A DNA stretch of 64,000 bases from Mucilaginibacter_A sp964236465. Its GTDB lineage: Bacteria > Bacteroidota > Bacteroidia > Sphingobacteriales > Sphingobacteriaceae. Positions 15,580 through 24,023 of this stretch are shown here, one piece after another. The position numbers and the translations under genes were made by a program. The DNA is taken from the NCBI GenBank assembly GCA_964236465.1, contig CAXSBZ010000013.1:1-64000 (forward strand), written 5' to 3'. The first letter of the stretch is position 1; every line of letters begins with the position of its first letter. The notes below the pieces were generated by a model. The model was given only the letters and a program-made list of their open reading frames with translations, was not told where the DNA came from and did no database searches.

Positions 15580-17118
15580 TTATCCCGCCCAACCTTCCCG
15601 GTCCAAACTTCTAAACTGGATCGCTTCTGCCAAATGCTCTATTTGAATATCTTCTTTTCCGGCCAGATCAGCAATTGTGCGGGCAACTTTTAAGATACGG
15701 TCATAAGCACGGGCACTTAAACCTAATTTTTCCATTGCTTTTTTGAGGAGGATTTGCCCGGCTTCGCTGATTTTGCAAACCTGGCGCACCATTTTGGATT
15801 CCATTTGCGCATTGCAGTGCAAATCAGGTTTTTCGGCAAATCGTGCCTGTTGGATTTCTCTGGCTTTGATCACGCGCTCGCGGATGACTTCACTTTTTTC
15901 GGAAACTCTTTCTGAAGATAACTCTGTAAAATTTACGGGCGTTACTTCCACATGCAAATCAATCCTGTCAAGCAACGGACCCGAAATCTTACTTAAATAC
16001 TTTTGTACGATGCCCGGCCCGCAAACACATTCGCGATCGGGATGATTGTAATAACCGCAGGGGCAAGGGTTCATGGAAGCTATCAGCATAAAACTCGAAG
16101 GATAATCTACGCTCATTTTAGCACGTGAAATGGTTACTTTTCGCTCTTCCAACGGTTGGCGCATCACTTCCAAAACCGTTCTTTTAAACTCCGGCAATTC
16201 GTCCAGAAACAAAACGCCATTATGTGCCAAAGAAATTTCACCGGGCTGCGGATTTCCACCACCGCCAACCAAAGCCACATCGGAAACGGTATGGTGCGGC
16301 GAACGAAACGGCCGCACCGAAACTAGCGCATCCGCAGCAGCGAGCTTTCCGGCAACAGAATGAATTTTAGTCGTTTCTAAAGCTTCAGATAAACTTAGCG
16401 GCGGTAAAATAGAAGGCAGCCGTTTGGCCAGCATTGTTTTACCAGCTCCGGGCGGGCCGATCAGGATCGCATTATGGCCACCGGCAGCCGCAATTTCCAG
16501 CGAACGTTTGATGTTTTCCTGTCCTTTTACATCCGAAAAATCGGCTTCGTACAAACTGATGCTGCGGTAAAACTCATCGCGTGTATTCACTACTTCTTCT
16601 TCCAGCGGCTTTTCTCCGTTCAAAAAATCAACCACTTCCGTAATCGAACTCACCCCAAAAACAGCCAAACTATCTACAATGGCAGCTTCCCGCGCATTTT
16701 GTTTGGGTAGGATAAAACCTTTGTAGCCTTCTTTTCGAGCCTGGATCGCAATTGGCAACGCACCACGGATCGGCTGCAATCCACCGTCTAACGATAATTC
16801 TCCCATAATGAGATACTTGTCCAATTCGTCCGGCGAGATTTGTCCTGACGCCGCTAAAACGCCAATTGCAATCGTTAAATCGTAGGAAGAACCTTCTTTA
16901 CGCACATCTGCCGGAGCCATATTGACCACAACCTGCTGTTTGGGCATGTGGTAATTACAGTTTTTTAAAGCTGATTTAACACGGAAATAACTCTCTTTTA
17001 TCGCATTATCAGGCAGGCCAACCACATAATATTTTGTACCGCCAGTTATGTTTACTTCAACGGTTATCGTAGTTGCTTCAATGCCGTAAACAGCACTGCC
17101 AAAAGTTTTTACAAGCAC
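15580..17118 (-). CDS. comM: YifB/ComM-family Mg-chelatase-like AAA+ ATPase
   Basis: A 512-residue protein with an N-terminal Lon-S5-like domain, then an AAA+ domain with Walker A GPPGAGKT and Walker B GVLFLDELPEF, and a C-terminal Mg-chelatase helical domain. ComM is a branch-migration helicase that promotes integration of DNA taken up in natural transformation in Gammaproteobacteria, but orthologs also occur in non-competent bacteria. The start is a GTG giving MLVKTFGSAVYGIE, the standard N-terminus. The gene matters here because a frequent uptake-like motif is present around it. Confidence 0.93.
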   Translation of the reverse strand: MLVKTFGSAVYGIEATTITVEVNITGGTKYYVVGLPDNAIKESYFRVKSALKNCNYHMPKQQVVVNMAPADVRKEGSSYDLTIAIGVLAASGQISPDELDKYLIMGELSLDGGLQPIRGALPIAIQARKEGYKGFILPKQNAREAAIVDSLAVFGVSSITEVVDFLNGEKPLEEEVVNTRDEFYRSISLYEADFSDVKGQENIKRSLEIAAAGGHNAILIGPPGAGKTMLAKRLPSILPPLSLSEALETTKIHSVAGKLAAADALVSVRPFRSPHHTVSDVALVGGGGNPQPGEISLAHNGVLFLDELPEFKRTVLEVMRQPLEERKVTISRAKMSVDYPSSFMLIASMNPCPCGYYNHPDRECVCGPGIVQKYLSKISGPLLDRIDLHVEVTPVNFTELSSERVSEKSEVIRERVIKAREIQQARFAEKPDLHCNAQMESKMVRQVCKISEAGQILLKKAMEKLGLSARAYDRILKVARTIADLAGKEDIQIEHLAEAIQFRSLDREGWAG

Positions 17119-17199
17119 AGGAAATCAGATTAAAATTTCCTGAAATTAACTAAAAATTAATAATAGTAAGCATAAGAATAATTATACCAAAAAAGTAGT

Positions 17200-17250
17200 G
17201 GTAAAAGAAGCATATTAAAATCTTTTTTTATAGCGAATGCTTCTTTTAGC
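17200..17250. repeat. Inverted pair of GAAG-type motif copies upstream of the ffh terminator
   Basis: GGTAAAAGAAGCAT (17200-17213) faces ATGCTTCTTTTAGC (17237-17250), with GTG/CAC extending the pairing. It lies in the comM-ffh gap, beyond the ffh terminator. Confidence 0.75.
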
Positions 17251-17254
17251 ACAT

Positions 17255-17287
17255 AAAAAAACCGGAGTTTAATTTCCGGTTTTTTTA
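17255..17287 (-). terminator. Terminator of ffh
   Basis: Hairpin AAAAACCGGA/TCCGGTTTTT with a T-run on the minus strand, 10 bp after the ffh stop. Confidence 0.85.
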
Positions 17288-17296
17288 TTTTATCAA

Positions 17297-18625
17297 TTAT
17301 TGTTTTGGCATATTCTTCATCATTTTAGCCATTTGTGCGGGGTTGCTAAATTGCTTCATCATTTTCTTCATATCGTCAAACTGTTTAATCAAACGGTTCA
17401 CTTCTGCCAACTCATTGCCCGAACCTTTTGCAATCCGTACACGGCGGCTTTGGTTGATGATATCCGGATTTTCTTTTTCTTTGGGCGTCATGGATTGAAT
17501 AATGGCTTCAATAGATTTAAAGGCATCATCTTGAATATCAATATCTTTCATCGCTTTTCCAACGCCGGGGATCATACCCATCAGATCTTTCATGTTGCCC
17601 ATTTTTTTGATCTGTTGGATCTGGCCAAAAAAGTCGTTGAAGTCGAACTTGTTTTTGCGGATTTTCTTTTGCAGTTCGGCGGATTCCTTTTCGTCAAACT
17701 GCTGCTGTGCACGTTCAACCAAAGATATCACATCGCCCATTCCTAAAATTCTGGACGACATCCGGTCCGGGTGGAAAACGTCTATTGCTTCCATTTTCTC
17801 GCCCGTACCAATAAATTTGATCGGTTTGTTGACAACGGATTTGATGGACAGTGCTGCCCCGCCGCGTGTATCGCCATCCAGTTTGGTTAAAACAGCTCCG
17901 GTGAAATCTAAACGATCATTGAAAACTTTAGCTGTATTTACCGCATCCTGGCCGGTCATGGCATCTACCACAAACAAAATCTCTTGCGGGTTTAATGCTT
18001 TTTTTACCTGCTCAATTTCCACCATCATGGCTTCATCGATGGCCAAACGGCCGGCAGTATCCACAATTAAAACGTTGTTGCCGTTCTGTTTTGCCTGTGC
18101 CAGTCCTTCCAAAGCAATTGCAATCGGATCTTTGGATTCTGTGTTGGCATAAACCGGCACACCAACCTGCTCGCCCAAAACCTTTAATTGCTCTATTGCA
18201 GCCGGCCGATAAACGTCTCCCGCAACCAGTAAAGGCTTTTTATTTTTTTGTGTTTTGAGATAGTTAGCCAGCTTCCCAGAGAATGTGGTTTTACCGGCAC
18301 CGTTCAATCCGGCAATCAAAATAATGGTTGGGTTTCCTTGCAAAGTGAGTTCGGCCGTGGTTCCGCCCATCAGTTGGGTCAACTCATCGCTCATAATTTT
18401 GGTGAGCAACTGGCCTGGAGAAATTGATGTCAGCACGTTTTCGCCCAAAGCTTTTTGTCGCACTTCATCGGTAAAAGCTTTGGCTGTTTTATAGTTTACG
18501 TCGGCATCGAGCAAAGCTTTGCGGATTTCTTTCATGGTTTCGGCCACGTTGATTTCCGTGATCGAACCTTGTCCTTTTAAAACTTTGAATGCGCGGTCAA
18601 GTTTATCCGAAAGATTATCAAACAT
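17297..18625 (-). CDS. ffh: Signal recognition particle GTPase Ffh
   Basis: A 442-residue SRP54 protein that binds signal sequences and 4.5S RNA and docks with FtsY. The N domain is about residues 1-90. The G domain has G1 GLNGAGKT (106-113), DTAGR near 192 and TKLDGD near 248. The methionine-rich M domain (about 330-442) includes GMGDVISL and the RNA-binding segment RVRIAKGSG, ending in a Met/Lys-rich tail. The usual GQGSGKT loop is GLNGAGKT here, a common variant. A TAACTTTG promoter box lies 27 bp upstream of the ATG. Confidence 0.97.
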   Translation of the reverse strand: MFDNLSDKLDRAFKVLKGQGSITEINVAETMKEIRKALLDADVNYKTAKAFTDEVRQKALGENVLTSISPGQLLTKIMSDELTQLMGGTTAELTLQGNPTIILIAGLNGAGKTTFSGKLANYLKTQKNKKPLLVAGDVYRPAAIEQLKVLGEQVGVPVYANTESKDPIAIALEGLAQAKQNGNNVLIVDTAGRLAIDEAMMVEIEQVKKALNPQEILFVVDAMTGQDAVNTAKVFNDRLDFTGAVLTKLDGDTRGGAALSIKSVVNKPIKFIGTGEKMEAIDVFHPDRMSSRILGMGDVISLVERAQQQFDEKESAELQKKIRKNKFDFNDFFGQIQQIKKMGNMKDLMGMIPGVGKAMKDIDIQDDAFKSIEAIIQSMTPKEKENPDIINQSRRVRIAKGSGNELAEVNRLIKQFDDMKKMMKQFSNPAQMAKMMKNMPKQ

Positions 18626-18931
18626 CGTTTAAATTATTTTAAATTAGCACGCAAAGTTAGGGTTTTGAAGCTATATGCGCTAAATAGAAATTACTGACTT
18701 GTAAGAAACTGTTTAAAATTTGTTCAATTGATTTCCGATGCTTCTTTTATCACCTAAAAAATGGTGAGCATTTAATTTTGGTTCAATAAATTGGTATAGA
18801 AACCAATTTTTATAGGGTAAAAAAAGCATTGACATTTTTTTCTGATATAAATTTAAACGTGCCCTAATACATAAAAACAATTTTAAGAAATGTACCTTTT
18901 CAGAGAATATTTTTTATCAAAATAATTTGTT
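18626..18931. other. 306-bp intergenic region between divergent ffh and an outer-membrane gene
   Basis: It holds the ffh -7 box (18652), one motif copy (18738-18751, minus, GATAAAAGAAGCAT) and a degenerate opposed copy GGTAAAAAAAGCAT (18816-18829). The two bracket a short inverted repeat (ATTGGT/ACCAAT). The remainder is AT-rich; I see no small gene. Confidence 0.6.
18652..18659 (-). promoter_or_regulatory. -7 box of the ffh promoter
   Basis: TAACTTTG on the minus strand matches TAnnTTTG. It is 27 bp before the ffh start codon. Confidence 0.45.
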
Positions 18932-20191
18932 ATGAATAAACTATTTACACTTGTTCTGTTGATACTATTGGCTATAAAAGCTGATGCGCAAAATGCGGAT
19001 AGTTCAAAATTGAAAGTATTTATTGATTGTAGGACAGGATGTGATCTTACTTATATCAAGTCTGAAATCCCGATTGTTGACTTTGTGCTGGACCGGCTTG
19101 CTGCGGATGCACATATCCTTGTTACCAATCAGCCTATCGGGAGCGGGGGCAGGCAATATCAACTGAATATTTACGGGCAACACAAGTATAAAAATATAAG
19201 CGATACACTTACATTTAACACAACTGCCAATGCTACTGCTTCGGAAATCCGACAAAAGCTATTGCAGTATTTAATGGTTGGCCTGTCTCCCTTGGTAGCA
19301 AAAACCCTTTATTCTAAAACAATTAAAATAACCATGAAAGATGAGGAAAGTGCCAAGGCCGCAGTTTCCGAAACTACTAATAAGGACAAATGGAATTTAT
19401 GGGTATATAATATTTCCGGAAGCGGTAATGTAAGTGCAGAACAAATTTATAAAAACAACGTGTTGAGCTCGAATTTTTCTGCCGATCGTATCACCAATAA
19501 ATTAAAGGTACATTTTAACTTAAACGGCAACTTGCGAAATTCTACCTTTGATTACGACACGGTTAAATACACCGTAAAAAATACAGACTACAACTTTTAC
19601 CATTACCTTTCCAAGTCTTTTAGCCCGCATTGGAGTGTTGGTTATCAAGTAAGCCTTTCTAACAATACATTCAATAACATTAAACGTTCGTTGTATTTTG
19701 GCCCGGCCATTGAATTTAATATTTTTAAATATAAAGATGTAAACGACCGGTTTTTTGTTCTCCGTTATGGCCCTGATGTTACCAATAACCATTATTACGA
19801 CACTACTATTTATTACAAACAAAAGGAAACCATTTATGGCCAGCGGTTTTCGGCAGCACTTATTTTAAATAAAAAATGGGGGACTTTTAACAGCGGCATT
19901 TATTACCGTAATTATTTACAAAACCCCAAGCTAAACTCAAAAGGTATCAATGCCAGGGCCGATGTAAAAGTAACAGGCAGCCTCTCTTTTTTTGTATATA
20001 TAGATGCCAACCTTATACACGACCAGATAAACCTGGTAAAAAGCGGGGCAACAGAACAAGAGGTATTGACCAGACAGCGACAATTAGCATCTAATTATAA
20101 TTACAATACTTCTTTCGGACTAAATTTTAGGTTTGGCAGTATCCTGAACAATTTTGTTAACCCAAGCTTCCAAAGCTACCATGGTTTTTAA
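18932..20191 (+). CDS. Exported protein with probable outer-membrane beta-barrel, function unknown
   Basis: A 419-residue protein with a clear signal peptide (residues 1-19, ending ADAQ). Residues 25-135 form a soluble domain with a CRTGCDLTY cysteine pair and a repeated look to LVTNQPIGSGGRQYQLNIYG. From about 150 on, alternating aromatic strands (HWSVGYQVSLSNNTFNN, FFVLRYGPDVTNNHYYD) suggest a beta-barrel ending in FRFGS...GF. I do not recognise a named family. The gene is isolated, with a long AT-rich upstream region, and is followed by a motif copy at 20248. Confidence 0.7.
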   Translation: MNKLFTLVLLILLAIKADAQNADSSKLKVFIDCRTGCDLTYIKSEIPIVDFVLDRLAADAHILVTNQPIGSGGRQYQLNIYGQHKYKNISDTLTFNTTANATASEIRQKLLQYLMVGLSPLVAKTLYSKTIKITMKDEESAKAAVSETTNKDKWNLWVYNISGSGNVSAEQIYKNNVLSSNFSADRITNKLKVHFNLNGNLRNSTFDYDTVKYTVKNTDYNFYHYLSKSFSPHWSVGYQVSLSNNTFNNIKRSLYFGPAIEFNIFKYKDVNDRFFVLRYGPDVTNNHYYDTTIYYKQKETIYGQRFSAALILNKKWGTFNSGIYYRNYLQNPKLNSKGINARADVKVTGSLSFFVYIDANLIHDQINLVKSGATEQEVLTRQRQLASNYNYNTSFGLNFRFGSILNNFVNPSFQSYHGF

Positions 20192-20247
20192 TCATTTATT
20201 AAATTTTACTTGTTCGCGTAGTAAAACAAGTTTATAGTGTCAGTAAC

Positions 20248-20261
20248 ATACTTCTTTTAGC
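20248..20261 (-). repeat. Interspersed motif copy (GCTAAAAGAAGTAT)
   Basis: In the 158-bp gap between the converging outer-membrane gene and the DUF3078 gene. The minus-strand 5' context is TTTTAGGT. Confidence 0.7.
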
Positions 20262-20349
20262 ACCTAAAAGTTATGATGGTTTGTCTCATTTTAAAACATG
20301 TTTAGGATGACAAGAGCTTTCTTTATATTTAAGAAATTACACATTGTTA

Positions 20350-21420
20350 TTACCTGAAGTAAGGAAATTTGTAGGTGATGCCCAACGCCAGACTTTGATA
20401 AGCTTGGAGGCGATGAGAAGTATTGGGATCGTAAAGCAGGGTGCCTATTACGCTAACGTTGACCAAGCGATTGACTTTTGCTATTAATGTGCCGTCCAGT
20501 CGATGTGTCATGTTGAAAAAGCTGTTGTACGGCACAAAAATCAGGTATCGGGCTTTTAGGTTGATGTTTTTGGCAATGTCTTTATCAATATTGGAAACGA
20601 TTTGAAAAGCCAGCTGGTTCAGCACTTTCTGGCCGTAGCGAACACCATAAACCGCCGTTGTATCATTTTGATAAACGGATTTGCTCAACACAAACGTTTG
20701 CCGCGCTGTTCCTGTACCGAAACGCATACTGAAATACGAAACGGGCTTGTACTCAAAACCGACGGATTCTGTGAGATAACCGGGGGACAAAAACCTGGAA
20801 ATAAGTGTGGGCGCAACAGTTACATCGCTGGAATAAGTGAAACCTTCATCAAATTGTGATTCAAAACTGAGCGAGCCGTAAAAATCCCAATGCTTGGAAA
20901 AGTTGATGGAAACTTTATTGTCCCAAAAAATACGGTCGTTGGTTTTGCGCTCCAGCTGGCCGCGGTTTTTTACTTTTCCGTAAAGCAGAATCAGTTCCGA
21001 AGTAAAATCCTTTCCATCTTTATTATACTCGGTTTTATAATCGAAATTAGAACCGATCGCGACAGAACTTATTCCGCCGGAACTCCAGTTGTTGCTAAAA
21101 GCGGATTGGTTGAGGTTCAGTCCGAAAAGCACATTGTTGCGCCAATAACTCACTTTATAATCCAAACCCGGAACCAAAATATATTCGGGCCTTAAACTGA
21201 GCGGCTGCAACCGGACGGGCAAAATATTGCGGCCGGGTTCTATCCGGAAACTATTTAAAAGATTGGTGTCGATTTTTACAGTATCAAGTCTCAGGCTATC
21301 GGTTTTGAGAGAATCAGTTTTGATGGTATCGATTTTTACAGAATCTCGTTTTTGGGCATTGGCACGATGAAAAAGTAGTGCTAAAAGAAGTATCAACAAA
21401 AAAGCCGGAAGCTTGTGCAT
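20350..21420 (-). CDS. DUF3078 outer-membrane barrel protein
   Basis: About 356 residues. The signal peptide is residues 1-22 (MHKLPAFLLILLLALLFHRA), then a linker of five-residue repeats with pattern D[ST][VIL]K/R-x (about 28-55). The DUF3078 barrel follows with YWRNNVLFGLNLNQSAFSNN and NWSSGGISSVAIGSNFDY, typical of this Bacteroidota family of unknown function. The upstream 20-codon extension to 21480 is not signal-like, so the ATG at 21420 is chosen. A motif copy (21380-21393) encodes the ILLLAL hydrophobic core of the signal peptide. Confidence 0.83.
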   Translation of the reverse strand: MHKLPAFLLILLLALLFHRANAQKRDSVKIDTIKTDSLKTDSLRLDTVKIDTNLLNSFRIEPGRNILPVRLQPLSLRPEYILVPGLDYKVSYWRNNVLFGLNLNQSAFSNNWSSGGISSVAIGSNFDYKTEYNKDGKDFTSELILLYGKVKNRGQLERKTNDRIFWDNKVSINFSKHWDFYGSLSFESQFDEGFTYSSDVTVAPTLISRFLSPGYLTESVGFEYKPVSYFSMRFGTGTARQTFVLSKSVYQNDTTAVYGVRYGQKVLNQLAFQIVSNIDKDIAKNINLKARYLIFVPYNSFFNMTHRLDGTLIAKVNRLVNVSVIGTLLYDPNTSHRLQAYQSLALGITYKFPYFR

Positions 21421-21496
21421 ATCGGGCAAAGAAAAGCAAAAATGAATTTTTTCAGAAGTAATTTTTATTTTTTCGCCCAAAAACTAACTGTCGGTT

Positions 21497-21826
21497 TTAA
21501 AAGTATTTTCGCCATGAAAATAATTTTCTGCGTTTTAAATAATCCGGAAAGGCATCGTTGGCATAAGCTTCCCGCTCAAAAACAATATTCATGTACGCTT
21601 CATGGTGATTGTTGTAAATCAATCGGTTATACAAATAATTAAGCAGGTAAAAGAAGTAAAACGGGATCACTAACAACTCTAATTGCTGGCGTAGATGAAT
21701 GATTTCGTGCCGGATCATCACTTCATCAAACCGAGATTTTTTCAGCTTCACCAAAATAAAAGGAAACAATGCCATGCCGTTTGCACGGAGCGAAGGAACA
21801 ACCAAAACGGGATAACGCCACTTCAT
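21497..21826 (-). CDS. Small HExxH membrane protein (M56/BlaR1-like fragment)
   Basis: A 109-residue protein with RHEIIHLRQQLEL (HExxH at residues 40-44), a hydrophobic segment LLVIPFYFFYLLNYL and a downstream FEREAYANDAF providing an acidic third-ligand candidate. This is the zincin arrangement HExxH...E, seen in M56-type or minimal gluzincin-like proteins. Protease activity is inferred, not shown. It overlaps the upstream carboxypeptidase-regulatory gene by 4 bp (ATGA), so the pair is coexpressed. A motif copy variant at 21646 lies in the hydrophobic segment. Confidence 0.7.
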   Translation of the reverse strand: MKWRYPVLVVPSLRANGMALFPFILVKLKKSRFDEVMIRHEIIHLRQQLELLVIPFYFFYLLNYLYNRLIYNNHHEAYMNIVFEREAYANDAFPDYLKRRKLFSWRKYF

Positions 21827-22566
21827 TTTTTGGGTTGTAACGGTGGCAAATAATAAGCGGACGGATTGCGCCGAAAACGGTTGTAGCAGGATTTGATATA
21901 ACTGATAAAATCGTAGTCGTTCAGCATCACCACCATGTTATAATCCGGCCGGTAACGGTACATAAAACTGTTGAGGAGATCACCTTTTAAACCGGTAACG
22001 GAACTTACTGCAATGCGGTTAAATCGGGCATCTACAATCTGCGCTTTGTAATCACGATCAATGATTTCGCGGAGTTTGCTGGCGTTTCGGCCGCGGCGGC
22101 TCAGCATGTTGTAAATTGCATCGATGCCAATCCCGGCACCGTTGCTGCCCACAGTTAGCAAATCTTTATTAGCCAAAGCACCATAAACCTGGTTGAACTC
22201 ACGCTTGTTTTCATCCAGCTTTTTTTGTGCACTTAAAGCACTGTCTCTGATCGTAACTTCCCGCAAAATAATACTGGAGCGTTTCAAATAAACCGGAATG
22301 GTTTGCAAAGCAAATATCCTAATCGTATCATTGTAATAACCTATTTTTGAGAAGATAAGCAAATCGTTCAGCCTTACAGGCATGGTAAATTCACCTTTCA
22401 AATTGTTAAAAGTATTTGCTTTTGTGCGAAGGTTACTAACCAGAACCCGTGCAATCCGTTCTTTCGTTGCCTGATCAAAAACTATTCCCTGAATCGGTTT
22501 TTCCTGTGCATACAGCTTTCCAAATAGCAGCAAAAAGCAAAACCCACACAGCAAATATTTTAGCAT
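21823..22566 (-). CDS. Exported protein with carboxypeptidase-regulatory-like domain
   Basis: About 247 residues. The signal peptide ends near LYAQ. The CarboxypepD_reg-like beta-sandwich follows (QGIVFDQATKERIARVLVSN, LKGEFTMPV, LLIFSKIGY), the usual N-terminal module of Bacteroidota outer-membrane receptors. There is no barrel here; residues 115-247 are basic and helical. It is probably periplasmic or surface-associated. It is coupled to the HExxH mini-protein by a 4-bp overlap. The ATG at 22566 is chosen over an upstream TTG. A perfect DnaA-box sequence (22566-22574) overlaps the start; taken alone this is probably chance. Confidence 0.78.
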   Translation of the reverse strand: MLKYLLCGFCFLLLFGKLYAQEKPIQGIVFDQATKERIARVLVSNLRTKANTFNNLKGEFTMPVRLNDLLIFSKIGYYNDTIRIFALQTIPVYLKRSSIILREVTIRDSALSAQKKLDENKREFNQVYGALANKDLLTVGSNGAGIGIDAIYNMLSRRGRNASKLREIIDRDYKAQIVDARFNRIAVSSVTGLKGDLLNSFMYRYRPDYNMVVMLNDYDFISYIKSCYNRFRRNPSAYYLPPLQPKK

Positions 22567-22625
22567 TATCCACAAAACTACTTTACAAAATTGAAATTTT
22601 GCCGCTCCTTAACAATAATTAACTT

Positions 22626-23489
22626 TTAGTGCGCAATGATCAGTTGCTGGCCAATTTTGATATTGTCTTCGCCCATTGTGTTCAGGGCTTTCAACTCATC
22701 CACACTCAAACCAAAACGTTTGGAAACATTATACAGTGTATCGCCCTGCTTTACCTGGTAAGTTTTATTGTTGCTGATAGGAACCAGCGGCAGTTTTACA
22801 GGCGATTGCGCGTGCTGCAAAGAATCCTTGCTTTGTTTACCTATGTTTTTATTGATTTGAGTGAGCACTCGGTCTTCCCGCTTGATTTTCTGGTAATCGG
22901 TTTCGCTCATGTCAAACTGGTTTAAGTTATATTTTTTGATCAAACCAATAATCAGCTGCGGATATTGCGGATTGGTGGCATAACCGGCAGCTTTTAAACC
23001 ATAAGCCCAACCTTCGTAATCGTTCTTTTCCAGTTCAAATAAAGCTGCATAACGTTTTCTTTTTAAAAATTCAGAATGATCACGGAAAGAGCTTTCCGGA
23101 TTATCATAAACCCGAAAACAATCGTTGATTTTATCGTCGTTTTTGAAGTAAGATTTGCCTTTCCAATCCGAAGTACATTTGATACCGAAATGATTATTGG
23201 CTACCACGGCCAGTTCGCCGTTGCCATTGCCGGATTCGAGCAAACCCTGCGCTAAAGTAATACTTGCCGGAATGCCGTAGATATTCATTTCCTGCACAGC
23301 AATATTGCGGAAACGATCTATATATTGCGAAACATCGCCAAAAGTGGTGTAATTGGCAATAGCATCTTTATTAATTTTTTGTACTGATTTATTGTTGCGT
23401 TCTGCCTGATGATTGGTGATTCCGGCTTTCCGGGAACTACAAGAAACCAAAAAAATCAGCGCACAAAAGAATGCCCATTTTTTATACAT
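22626..23489 (-). CDS. Lipoprotein glucosaminidase with LysM domain
   Basis: A 287-residue peptidoglycan hydrolase. The lipoprotein signal ends LVSCSS (Cys17). The glucosaminidase (FlgJ/GH73-like) domain covers about 50-190, with ITLAQGLLESGNGNGELA carrying the catalytic Glu, and NHFGIKC. A C-terminal LysM (about 241-285: YQVKQGDTLYNVSKRFGLS) binds cell wall. It is a paralog of the next gene downstream in sequence order (23562). A motif copy covers the start codon (23487-23500). Confidence 0.9.
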   Translation of the reverse strand: MYKKWAFFCALIFLVSCSSRKAGITNHQAERNNKSVQKINKDAIANYTTFGDVSQYIDRFRNIAVQEMNIYGIPASITLAQGLLESGNGNGELAVVANNHFGIKCTSDWKGKSYFKNDDKINDCFRVYDNPESSFRDHSEFLKRKRYAALFELEKNDYEGWAYGLKAAGYATNPQYPQLIIGLIKKYNLNQFDMSETDYQKIKREDRVLTQINKNIGKQSKDSLQHAQSPVKLPLVPISNNKTYQVKQGDTLYNVSKRFGLSVDELKALNTMGEDNIKIGQQLIIAH

Positions 23490-23500
23490 AAAAGAAGTAT
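23487..23500 (+). repeat. Interspersed motif copy overlapping a start codon
   Basis: CATAAAAGAAGTAT; its first three bases are the complement of the ATG of the LysM glucosaminidase, placing the motif in the ribosome-binding region. Confidence 0.75.
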
Positions 23501-23561
23501 TACGAGGGCAAATATAATTTGTTTCGGGAAACAGGAGGGAAGAGAACTTTGAATTAAAATT

Positions 23562-24023
23562 TTATTGCCCGCTCAGATCCGGTTTTTCGTCAAAGCTGTT
23601 TAACTCGAACTTTTTAATAAGCGATAACACTTGAGAAGACCATTTGCTGCTGCTGGCATAACCGCCGCGCTGGATGCCTTTTGCCCAGCCTTTGTAATCA
23701 AAAGAATCAAATTTATCGGATAGGTTTCGTTTTGAAATTATCCGGGCAAAATCTTCAAAAGATTCCAAAACAGAATCATATGTTTTGTAAGAATGCCTTC
23801 CTTTCATGCCAAACTGGTTGTTTGATTTTCTGGCAAGATGACTGTTTCCGCTGGAAGATTCATGCATGGCGATGGCCAAAGTAATGCTGGCCGGGATCCC
23901 GTAATCATGCATAATACTAATGGCAGCATCTTTGTACTTCTCGATGTAAGATTGTGAAGTGTTTTGCGCTTTTGCAAAAAAGCAGGTAAAAGATAGTCCT
24001 AAAAATAGTATTAATTTCTTCAT
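23562..24023 (-). CDS. Secreted glucosaminidase-domain protein
   Basis: A 153-residue protein with a signal peptide (cleaved near FAKAQ) and a single glucosaminidase domain: ITLAIAMHESSSGNSHLARKS with a catalytic Glu, NQFGMKG and GWAKGIQRGGYAS. It has no LysM, unlike its 287-residue paralog 70 bp away. It overlaps the upstream O-methyltransferase gene by 4 bp and is therefore coexpressed with it. The role is probably local cell-wall turnover. Confidence 0.87.
   Translation of the reverse strand: MKKLILFLGLSFTCFFAKAQNTSQSYIEKYKDAAISIMHDYGIPASITLAIAMHESSSGNSHLARKSNNQFGMKGRHSYKTYDSVLESFEDFARIISKRNLSDKFDSFDYKGWAKGIQRGGYASSSKWSSQVLSLIKKFELNSFDEKPDLSGQ

Noticed and set aside
16115..16127. Partial parS-like CACGTGAAAT in comM
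   Set aside because: Only one half of the palindrome matches; it is coding sequence.
22566..22574. A single perfect DnaA box at the start of the carboxypeptidase-regulatory gene
   Set aside because: It is isolated; one or so such 9-mers is expected by chance in a window this size. The nadA-nadB cluster is different because of its density.
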